Shown: one piece after another, positions 26,323-33,709 of the stretch
How the letters are laid out: each line of letters begins with the position of its first letter
Numbering within the stretch: the first letter of the stretch is position 1
NCBI GenBank assembly: GCA_049317265.1
Contig: JBMOIP010000001.1
Location: forward strand, 62,001 to 126,000
DNA: 64,000 nt
Source: CAIVAT01 sp049317265
GTDB lineage: Bacteria; Bacteroidota; Bacteroidia; Bacteroidales; FEN-979
Direction of reading: 5' to 3'
The notes under the pieces: model-generated
Told to the model about the DNA's origin: nothing
Databases searched by the model: none
The model's input: only the letters and a program-made list of their open reading frames with translations
Translations under genes and position numbers: made by a program

Positions 26323-27231
26323 ATGAAAACAAAAATGAACATGTTCCGCTGGCTCCTGATCCTGGTGCTGGCCGTAAGCGCTGCAGCAACAATGGCTCAG
26401 CAGAATCAGTTACCCACACAGACGGTGTGCGTCGGACAACAACCTTATCATGTTGACCCGAGCGCACTTCCCAACCCGGTTTATACCTGGTCGATTACAG
26501 GAGGTGGAGCCATTATTTCGGGACAGGGAACCACCGACATCGTGATTGACTGGACAATAGCCGGAGGTCCTTACACTCTTTCAGTGTTTACCACATCCAA
26601 TGCCTGTCCGGGCGATCCTCAATCCGTTGACGTTACGGTCAACCCACAACCCGTTGGACCGACATTGCTCGTGATGACACCTCCGGGACCGAGCGTTTGC
26701 GACGGCACGCTGGTTTCTGCCACCTTTACACCCGGCAGCGGCGGCGTAGGATGCTCCGACGAATTCGAATACAGGTATGATGGTGTAGGTCCGTGGACGA
26801 CCTATGCGGAGGGCTCGCCCATCAATACCACCGGCCATACCATGGTTGAGATCCAGGGAAGACGCGCTGGCTGTGCTGCCGGTGCCGGATGTACCGGAAC
26901 ACCATGGGTAACGCTGGCTACCTGGAACGTTACAACAGTACTTACTGTAACGGTGGATATCGTTGCCAGTGCAGATCCTGTTTGCGAGGGCACTTCGGTA
27001 ACCTATACAGCTAACGTGACCAACGGTGGCACGCCAACCTATGAGTGGCATGTGAACGGAGGTCCGATCGTCGGAACAAATCAAACGTATACCTATGTCC
27101 CGGTTGCCGGAGATGTAATCACCTGTATTGCAGTTTCCAACCTGGCCTGTGCTTCAACACTGCCTGTAACCGGAACATTTACACCGACCGTGAACCCGAA
27201 ACCTGTTACATCGGGCATCTGGCATAACTAG
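26323..27231 (+). CDS. Exported Ig-like protein with IWHN tail (302 aa), copy 2
   Basis: This is a paralogue of the product at 25024 with the same length, signal peptide type and three Ig-like segments. Differences are scattered (for example VMTPPGPSVCDGTLVS instead of AMTPPGPDVCDGTLVS, and YAEGSPINTTGHTM instead of YAEGSTLNTTGHTL). It ends TPTVNPKPVTSGIWHN. The gene is flanked by inverted AT-rich tandem repeats. The 3' flank of copy 1 shares a short motif with its own 3' flank, so the duplicated unit probably included downstream sequence. Confidence 0.78.
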   Translation: MKTKMNMFRWLLILVLAVSAAATMAQQNQLPTQTVCVGQQPYHVDPSALPNPVYTWSITGGGAIISGQGTTDIVIDWTIAGGPYTLSVFTTSNACPGDPQSVDVTVNPQPVGPTLLVMTPPGPSVCDGTLVSATFTPGSGGVGCSDEFEYRYDGVGPWTTYAEGSPINTTGHTMVEIQGRRAGCAAGAGCTGTPWVTLATWNVTTVLTVTVDIVASADPVCEGTSVTYTANVTNGGTPTYEWHVNGGPIVGTNQTYTYVPVAGDVITCIAVSNLACASTLPVTGTFTPTVNPKPVTSGIWHN

Positions 27232-27470
27232 GAAATTGTGGATTATTTAACCTGCATCGGCCGCGGAAAGGCTCCGCCCGGTTTTACAGCCATACTCAAG
27301 ATGGTTGCATTGCTGCGTGGCGGCCATCATCCGCCGTGGCGCGGACCGACTGATGCATAAAAAGAATTAGATGTAGGAAATAAAGTATATCTCCGCTGTT
27401 ATCTCATTGCCCGGCGCCATGGAGCGAAAGGGGCGATGGGCGGGTGTATGCATCCCGGAAGAGGGGGAGG

Positions 27471-27545
27471 ATTAAGTGTTAAGTGATTGAGTGTTAAGTG
27501 TTAGGTGATTAAGTGTTAAGTGATAAGTGATTAAGTGTTAAGTGA
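27471..27545. repeat. TTAAGTGA-type tandem repeat, right arm
   Basis: About nine units of AAGTGTT / AAGTGATT. It is inverted relative to the CTTAATCA block at 26255-26312, so the two blocks could pair in RNA or DNA around the copy 2 gene. Confidence 0.75.
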
Positions 27546-27554
27546 TGGTAATTA

Positions 27555-27600
27555 ATGAGTAATGAACAATGAACAATGAACAATGAATAATGAACAATGA
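27555..27600. repeat. AACAATGA octamer repeat
   Basis: AATGAGT, then AATGAAC repeated, AATGAAT and AATGACA: an 8-bp tandem (AACAATGA) of about five units, distinct from its neighbours. Confidence 0.75.
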
Positions 27601-27696
27601 CAGTGAACCGGGAATTGAAATATACGGGGAGATTGGGGGAAATGGGGTTTGTGTCTCACGAGGACGTTCTAAACAGTTGTAATTAAACAATGTAAC

Positions 27697-29169
27697 TTGA
27701 AAACTGTAAACCACATACAACGCACATCAGCAGGGAGGGGAGTAGTCCTCACCATGCTCATGGCTATGTTCATGGTGCTGTTCGGCGGCTTCAGGGCCGC
27801 GGGACAAGCCATGCCCGACGAGGTATGCCTGGGTGCAACGAAACACTACTGGGTAGATCCGAACCCGATACCGGGATCGACCTACACGTGGCAGATCAAC
27901 GGGGTGACACAAATTTCCACCACCAATGAAATTTGGGTAACCTGGGATGCGCCTATCTATACCGTTGCCGGTAGTCCTTACACGATTACCGTGCAGGAGC
28001 GCTCCGTAGCCGGCTGCTACGGGGATGTGAGGACAGGCCTCGTTACGATCTTGCCGGTGCTGCCGGTGAGCGTTTCTGTGGTTGCAGGACAGAACCCCGC
28101 CTGCAGCGGCATCCCGGTTACGTTCACCGCTACGGCGATCAATGGGGGCGTATCCCCGGTTTACAACTGGACGGTGAATGGAAATCCGGTGGGGGCAAAT
28201 TCAAATACCTATGCCTATCTCCCGGTTTCAGGAGATGTGGTTACCTGTGAAGTTAACTCCAGTGCAAAGTGTGTTACCAACAATCCTGCAACTTCGGCGC
28301 CTGTAACGATGCAGGTGGGAACTTCGCCGGATGTTACCTTTGTGCCTTGCTTTAACATCATTACCTCTGCAGAGGCGCAACCCTTCAAACTCCGTGGTGG
28401 TTTGCCGCTGGGAGGCACCTACTCCGGCGGAACCTGGGTAAACAACCCGTCTGCCGGTATGTTCAACCCGCAGGCAGCGCCCACAGGTTCTGTTGCGGTA
28501 ACGTATAGCTATACCAACAATGCAGGCTGTACGGGAAGTGCGGTGGGTTATATCCAGAACAATCCCGCACCTGCATCCTTTACCTGCGGAACCGACGACT
28601 GGACCGACATCCGCGATGGTAAAACCTACCATACGATCCAGATCAACACCCAGTGCTGGATGGCAGAGAACCTCAATTACGGAACACAGATCGTCTCAAC
28701 CCAGGTCCAGGCAGCCAACTGCGTGATGGAGAAGTATTGTTACAACAACGACCCGGTGAACTGTAACGGATCTGCCGGAAGTCAGCCGGCCTTCGGCGGT
28801 CTCTATCAATGGGATGAGCTGATGATGTACGACAACACGCCTGCCTCGCAAGGGATCTGTCCCCCGGGCTGGCACGTGCCTTCCGAGTCGGAATGGACAG
28901 TGCTGCTGAATTTTTACGGAGGGAATTCTCTTGCCGGGAAACCATTGCAGGACCTCGTCAATCCCGGGTTCCATGCACTTCCCGGCGGTGTGCTGTACAT
29001 GAACAATACCTGGAGCTTCAAGGGCCTGGCCACCCTGTTCTGGACCTCAACCCCAACTGATCCTGTCAAGATCATATCCCATGGGATGAACAACATCGAT
29101 CCGTCGGTATCCTATTATGAATCGGTGAAGGCGAATGCGTTCCCCGTGAGGTGTTTGAAGGACAATTAG
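27697..29169 (+). CDS. Exported Ig-like protein with FISUMP domain
   Basis: It starts at TTG (27697). A signal region (GVVLTMLMAMFMVLFGGFRAAGQ) precedes Ig-like segments (AMPDEVCLGATKHYWVDPNP..., VSVVAGQNPACSGIPVTFTA) related to those of the 302-residue proteins. The C-terminal ~200 residues form a FISUMP (Fibrobacter succinogenes major paralogous) domain: TDIRDGKTYHTIQINTQCWM, AENLNY, GGLYQWDELM, CPPGWHVPSESEW, and the final FPVRCLKD. This domain is widespread in surface lipoproteins and secreted proteins of the phylum; its function is unknown. It closes the plus-strand surface-protein array. Confidence 0.82.
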   Translation: MKTVNHIQRTSAGRGVVLTMLMAMFMVLFGGFRAAGQAMPDEVCLGATKHYWVDPNPIPGSTYTWQINGVTQISTTNEIWVTWDAPIYTVAGSPYTITVQERSVAGCYGDVRTGLVTILPVLPVSVSVVAGQNPACSGIPVTFTATAINGGVSPVYNWTVNGNPVGANSNTYAYLPVSGDVVTCEVNSSAKCVTNNPATSAPVTMQVGTSPDVTFVPCFNIITSAEAQPFKLRGGLPLGGTYSGGTWVNNPSAGMFNPQAAPTGSVAVTYSYTNNAGCTGSAVGYIQNNPAPASFTCGTDDWTDIRDGKTYHTIQINTQCWMAENLNYGTQIVSTQVQAANCVMEKYCYNNDPVNCNGSAGSQPAFGGLYQWDELMMYDNTPASQGICPPGWHVPSESEWTVLLNFYGGNSLAGKPLQDLVNPGFHALPGGVLYMNNTWSFKGLATLFWTSTPTDPVKIISHGMNNIDPSVSYYESVKANAFPVRCLKDN

Positions 29170-29345
29170 ATTTACGATTGGACGATTTGGAATTTACGAT
29201 TGGACGATTTGGAATTTACAATTGGACGATTTGGAATTTACGAATAAATTGACGATTAATCGGTTGACGATTAGTGCTCATCAATCGAAAATCGTCAATC
29301 AAACAATTCAATCGTCAATCGTAAATCGTCCAATCGTCAATAATA
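29165..29345. repeat. AATCGTCC/GGACGATT inverted tandem repeats
   Basis: Left half: repeated ACGATTGGACGATTTGGAATTT units (29172-29250). Right half: CAATCGTCAATC, CAATCGTAAATCGTCC units (29280-29340), the reverse complement of the left. The block lies between two convergent genes and can fold into a long imperfect hairpin. The same family is present at 2075-2146. Confidence 0.8.
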
Positions 29346-29375
29346 AGCGTATTGAAGAATAGAAACGTACGCCCG

Positions 29376-29621
29376 TTACTTGGAAATTTCTCCTTTTCTC
29401 TCCCTCGCCCGGTATAATTTCCACGCTCCGAAACCGGCAGCCAGTGCCAATAAAACAAATATGCCGGCATCGACAGTCGCGTTGCCACCCGGGGCTTTGT
29501 TGGTAGTTGAGCCTTTCTCTGCCAGAGGAGGCGGAGGAGCCTGGGCGAGGCTGGTTTGGGTAAGGGTGATGCAACTGAGGAAAATGAGGGGAAGGAGAAC
29601 CCTTTTAAAAGACTTTTTTAT
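29376..29621 (-). CDS. Small exported protein with PxDGG-like sorting tail (paralogue of 48534), ATA in place of ATG
   Basis: The frame encodes 81 residues: a signal peptide (IKKSFKRVLLPLIFLSCITLTQTSLAQ), a proline stretch (APPPPLAEKG), and a C-terminal TVDAG-hydrophobic helix-basic tail (GIFVLLALAAGFGAWKLYRARERK). It aligns end to end with the 82-residue protein at 48534, where the first codon is ATG; here the aligned codon is ATA (29621-29619). No ATG, GTG or TTG lies in frame between the upstream stop (29657-29655) and the signal peptide. It is therefore either a start-loss pseudogene or a gene using a rare start. It follows the adhesin gene at 29655 by 33 bp, in the same order as at 45-48.8 kb. 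Confidence 0.7.
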   Translation of the reverse strand: MKKSFKRVLLPLIFLSCITLTQTSLAQAPPPPLAEKGSTTNKAPGGNATVDAGIFVLLALAAGFGAWKLYRARERKGEISK

Positions 29622-29654
29622 AAAATTTTTGATTGCCTTTATGGATGGATCAGG

Positions 29655-32600
29655 TTACTGCTGGTGAATGAAAACCTTGCCGGAATAAACCTTGTCGTTG
29701 GTGACCACTTTTACCAGGTAGTATCCTGTGGCTGCGTTGATGCTCATCTTTACAACATTGATGCCCGACAAAGGCTGCTGCATCATAAGTTGCCCCATCA
29801 TACTATACACAGATATATTGCCTGCAAGTGCTTCACTGGTTTTATTGCTGATGCAGATAGAGTTGTTTACAGCATAAAAAGAGACCGGACGGGGAGTAGT
29901 AGTTTCGCCGATGCCTACTCCTGCAAAGTGAAGTAAGAAGCGGTTTGAAGGGTCGGATGTAGTTGCTTCAAAGTTGTAAACTGCATCGTTCCTTAACTCG
30001 GTTTTAATACCCGTAACGACGTCCTCGAGTGTGATCTGTCCAAACGCTCCGGGATTGTACCTGGCCGATATTGCGTAACTTCCATCGACTCCTGCCTTGA
30101 AATCTGCAGGAACAACCGGGTTATTCGATACCGACGAGAGGAAATTAATGGAGTACTTCATGCCGTCTTTGCTGGTATAAAGGGAAGGGGCGGTATTTAC
30201 AAGGCTGAACCACTTTCCTGCGCCACCAAGGTCGGATGCGTTTCCAAAGGTGATCATGGTCTCGTCAGATCCTGCATTTTGCGGTGCAGTGATTTTTAAT
30301 ACCAGGGAGGAGGAGCCTTCTTCTTTCATCCATGCGTGGGTGTTGTTCACCCGGGCTGCATCTTTTAAAACCAGGCCGCCTCCAAGCGTCCCCTCCTTAG
30401 CAGTGACAAAAAAACCCTGCATCGAAGGGATGTACCGGCTTGCTAGGTTGGTGCCGTCATCTCCTGTGATGATATCATTGTATACGCCATAATTATTTGC
30501 CGACTGGTTGTATATATAGATGTTATAACCGCCTCCTGTCTCCACCTGCAAATCGGATTTAACAATGGATGCTGCTTTCCAGTCGATGGCTGAAGGGTAA
30601 GGATTACCGGCAAGATTTGTGCGGCCTGATGTCCCGGTTCCTGTGTTGGTGAGTGGAATGGTCAGATCTCCCTGGTTAAGTATACCGGTGAAAATTTTGG
30701 TTGGATTTGTTGCCTGGTAAGCAACCAGGTAGCCCCTGCCAACCTGGAAGTTTAGCCCACTGTTGACAATATCAAAATAGGGAGCAGTGCCAACCGGCAA
30801 TGAAGAACTTAAGTTTTTCCGGTTGATCCAGTTGCTGGTTGGTTCATTCCTTGCAAAGAAATCGTAACCTGAACCATCGGGATAAGTTCCTGAGGGCGTA
30901 AAGCCTCCCGAGATTTCCTGGGCTGCAACAGGGGAGGATAATTGGTGCCATGATTCGGCAGAACCTGTGAAATAGCGTTCCACAGTTGCAGCAACGCCAG
31001 CGGTACTATGGTTTAGTGAGCCGGTGCCCGCAGCGTCGGATTTGATAACCAGGCCGGAGGTGCCCGCAGCGTTGGAAAGCGCGCCGCTTACAGTTAACTG
31101 CGTGTTAGCCGGAATAATAAATTTCTGACCGGAGGAGATTGTCATATTTCCAGCCAGCGTGCGATTCGCGTGCAATGAAATACCGGTTGCACTGGCTGAA
31201 GTAATATTTACAGTTTTTGGTCCGGCGGATGCAGGAAACTCAACATCCGATGTGGAAGAATAGCTTGTGCCATTGTAGGTTAAAATGCCATCTGCACCAT
31301 AGCCAATCGATCCGCTCAGGGTGCCATCGGTGAGTGTCAGCGTACCATCAACCACCAGGGTGTTTCCCAGGGTTGCTGTCCCGCTGGAAGTTCTGTTAAT
31401 AGTGAAGTTTTGTAGGGCGTTGGTGGTGCCTGGGGTTGCCTGGTCAAAATAAAGGGAGCCTGTTGCACCAGAACCATTCAATATGAGATTGGAGGACAAA
31501 GAGCCGACGAGACTATTGGAAGCACTCATTGCAGCAGCAATGCCTGCAATAGTTAACGTATTTGCACCAATGGCAAGTTTGCCACTTGTAAAAGTCAAGG
31601 TGCTGTTTGCTGTTACATTACTGGCTAAAACTACACCAGCTGAATTGGCTACTTCAAAATAATCAAAAGTTTCACCACCAGAGGAGGTTATTGTTTGACT
31701 GTTGGTGCCATTAAATTTCACAAGCCTTCCATTTGCAGCAAATACCCCACCTGAGGCTTTATTCCAATTGCCGCCTATATAGAGATCACCACCGTTTGTG
31801 CCGGAAAGCGCCAAAGTACTTGTTGATGGAAAAGGAGTGCTGAAATTCAAATCCCCTCTCATTAATCTGTAGGTATTTGTTCCATCGAAGTATAATGAAG
31901 TTCCTGCTGCAATTGTGACATTCTGTGGAACACCAGGACCTGTGCCGGAATTATTGGGATACCATTCCTGTCCAGCTGCAAAATTACTTCCTGTGTTATA
32001 GATTAATGTCGAAGAACTGCCATAGGTTGGCGCCTGATTAAAAAAACCTCCAGCGTTAAGCTTACATGTTCCACTTATTGTAAGGACAGAACTGTTATTT
32101 ATTGAAACTCCGGCAGAAGTTTGAAATATCCCAGTAATTGTACGATTGGTTGTGTTAGTTGCACCAAGGGTTAACCCACCTTGTAATACTGTAACATTGG
32201 TTGGTCCATTCGTAGTTGGCCAAAAAACATCGGCGTTATTAACGCCATAATAGCCATCAGATTTATTAAAAATTAACGTGCCATTCGTATAGGTCCATGT
32301 GTTGCCAGCAGCATACCCACCTGTATTTATCTGAAACGAACCATTTATAGCCATTGGTCCCGCAGCGGTGAAGGTCCCTGCTCCGGTGGCGAGAGTAGCG
32401 CCTGTATTTATAGTAGTTGTAGCAGAGGTGCCCGTAAAGGTCGCAGTGCCGATTGTTACTACGTTCGAGGTGTTTAAAATAGCAACAGGTTTCGTGAAGG
32501 ATGTCGGCCATTCAGGGCCTGTAGTTTGAGAGGATGATCCATTATATTCCAAAGATGAATTTGTTCCATAGGTTGCTACTCCAGAACAAGTAGCGGTGCC

Positions 32601-33476
32601 TTGCATAGAAAGGACACTATTTACGATTACAGCTGATGTTAATGCTTTAATACCACTTCCAGCTAAGGTTAAATTAGTGTATGTTTTATTTAATATAGTT
32701 TGAGCACCACCACAATTATACACAACGGTTGAGCCAGTGCCATTCAAAACGACGGTTACATAAGTTAGGATTCCAAAAGGTGTAGAACCACTTAAAACCA
32801 ATGTGCCAGTTTGTAAACCTGTAGTCACCCCATTCATTCTTAAAGCTGCAACATTGTTTGATCCTAAAGAGGAAGTTATCTGCCCAGCTACACTTGTTGT
32901 GCCATCTTCAACCCGAAAACCAGCTTGTCCATACGGCGTAATATCCTTTGCTATCATTGTGACATTCCCGCTAATGTTAAAACTATTTAAGGTTGAGGTA
33001 ATAATGGCAGACCATCCGGACGTATTAAGAGTTAGGTTAGAGCCTGCTTCCACTGAATTACAGGATAAAGTTCCATTGCCAGTAATTAAACAAGCTGTTG
33101 AATTCCCAATATTATGAAGCAAAATTACAGCTCCAGCTACTGATAAAGTAGCACCAGAATTAATAGTTAAAGTAGCAGCTGCTCCCGTAAATGTAATTGA
33201 AGCTGCAGCTGCATCTGTTGTAACCGTTACATTTTTCCCATTTTGGATATAAACCACATCTCCTGCTACAGGAACACTAACTCCTGCAGTTCCTCCTGAT
33301 GTTGCAGCCCATGTACTGGTAGAATTCCAGTCTCCAATAGCCACGGAATAACGGTTAGCACCCCATGCCACCCTTCCTATGCTCATCCCAACAACCAAAA
33401 ACACCACAACAATTTTCAAATATCTCATCAGCCCTGCTGATAGGTTTTGTCTGGGAGAAATTAAGTAGATTTTCAT
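29655..33476 (-). CDS. Large T9SS-exported surface protein (1273 aa)
   Basis: The signal region MRYLKIVVVFLVVGMSIGRVAWGA lies about 16 residues inside the frame, so the internal Met may be the true start. The body is a long repetitive beta-helix or beta-sandwich with recurring units such as GDWNSTSTWAATSGGTAG, TLTINSGATLSVAGAV and GTLTLTDGTLSG. The C-terminal part (SVYSMMGQLMMQQPLSG ... INAATGYYLVKVVTNDKVYSGKVFIHQQ) is a T9SS type A sorting domain. It is paralogous to the protein at 45264 over the last ~400 residues (AESWHQLSSPVA..., LAGNPYPSAIDW...). The role is probably adhesion or matrix. The small sorting-tail protein lies directly downstream. Confidence 0.83.
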   Translation of the reverse strand: MKIYLISPRQNLSAGLMRYLKIVVVFLVVGMSIGRVAWGANRYSVAIGDWNSTSTWAATSGGTAGVSVPVAGDVVYIQNGKNVTVTTDAAAASITFTGAAATLTINSGATLSVAGAVILLHNIGNSTACLITGNGTLSCNSVEAGSNLTLNTSGWSAIITSTLNSFNISGNVTMIAKDITPYGQAGFRVEDGTTSVAGQITSSLGSNNVAALRMNGVTTGLQTGTLVLSGSTPFGILTYVTVVLNGTGSTVVYNCGGAQTILNKTYTNLTLAGSGIKALTSAVIVNSVLSMQGTATCSGVATYGTNSSLEYNGSSSQTTGPEWPTSFTKPVAILNTSNVVTIGTATFTGTSATTTINTGATLATGAGTFTAAGPMAINGSFQINTGGYAAGNTWTYTNGTLIFNKSDGYYGVNNADVFWPTTNGPTNVTVLQGGLTLGATNTTNRTITGIFQTSAGVSINNSSVLTISGTCKLNAGGFFNQAPTYGSSSTLIYNTGSNFAAGQEWYPNNSGTGPGVPQNVTIAAGTSLYFDGTNTYRLMRGDLNFSTPFPSTSTLALSGTNGGDLYIGGNWNKASGGVFAANGRLVKFNGTNSQTITSSGGETFDYFEVANSAGVVLASNVTANSTLTFTSGKLAIGANTLTIAGIAAAMSASNSLVGSLSSNLILNGSGATGSLYFDQATPGTTNALQNFTINRTSSGTATLGNTLVVDGTLTLTDGTLSGSIGYGADGILTYNGTSYSSTSDVEFPASAGPKTVNITSASATGISLHANRTLAGNMTISSGQKFIIPANTQLTVSGALSNAAGTSGLVIKSDAAGTGSLNHSTAGVAATVERYFTGSAESWHQLSSPVAAQEISGGFTPSGTYPDGSGYDFFARNEPTSNWINRKNLSSSLPVGTAPYFDIVNSGLNFQVGRGYLVAYQATNPTKIFTGILNQGDLTIPLTNTGTGTSGRTNLAGNPYPSAIDWKAASIVKSDLQVETGGGYNIYIYNQSANNYGVYNDIITGDDGTNLASRYIPSMQGFFVTAKEGTLGGGLVLKDAARVNNTHAWMKEEGSSSLVLKITAPQNAGSDETMITFGNASDLGGAGKWFSLVNTAPSLYTSKDGMKYSINFLSSVSNNPVVPADFKAGVDGSYAISARYNPGAFGQITLEDVVTGIKTELRNDAVYNFEATTSDPSNRFLLHFAGVGIGETTTPRPVSFYAVNNSICISNKTSEALAGNISVYSMMGQLMMQQPLSGINVVKMSINAATGYYLVKVVTNDKVYSGKVFIHQQ

Positions 33477-33561
33477 AATTGTAGTTTTTTTTAAGTGATG
33501 AATAAGGCAGGAACTAAGTGCAATTCTTATGGAAATTGTCAGGGTAAAATAGTGATGTGTA

Positions 33562-33569
33562 CAAAAGTA
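33562..33569 (-). promoter_or_regulatory. Putative -7 element of the 1273-residue surface protein gene
   Basis: TACTTTTG on the minus strand lies 85 bp upstream of the start at 33476. No TTG is seen at the usual -33 distance. A leader of about 75-80 nt is implied. Confidence 0.4.
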
Positions 33570-33678
33570 ACGTAATTGTACTTCACCCTGACTTCTTAGT
33601 GCCTGATCGATTGATTTTTATACATAGACCAGTTCCGAATTATACACCTTCTTTTCCCCTTTGATATCCCTCTCTGCC

Positions 33679-33709
33679 ACCCGTCCGCCCGTCCGCCCGT
33701 CCGCCCGTC
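33679..33709. repeat. GTCCGCCC-type octamer tract F (about 4 units)
   Basis: CCCGTCCG units end in CCCGTCA, whose TCA (33708-33710) is the stop codon of the gene on the minus strand. The tract thus begins inside the stop codon, as with rbfA and tract A. Confidence 0.9.

Larger units (their letters stand above)
27232..27696. other. 465-bp spacer with three short-repeat blocks
   Basis: A GC-rich part (27255-27460) carries AGATGTAGGA at 27369-27378, the motif shared with the spacer after copy 1. It is followed by TTAAGTGA/TTAAGTGT tandem units (27471-27545), then AACAATGA tandem units (27555-27600). The last part before 27697 shows no clear promoter. I see no gene. Confidence 0.5.
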
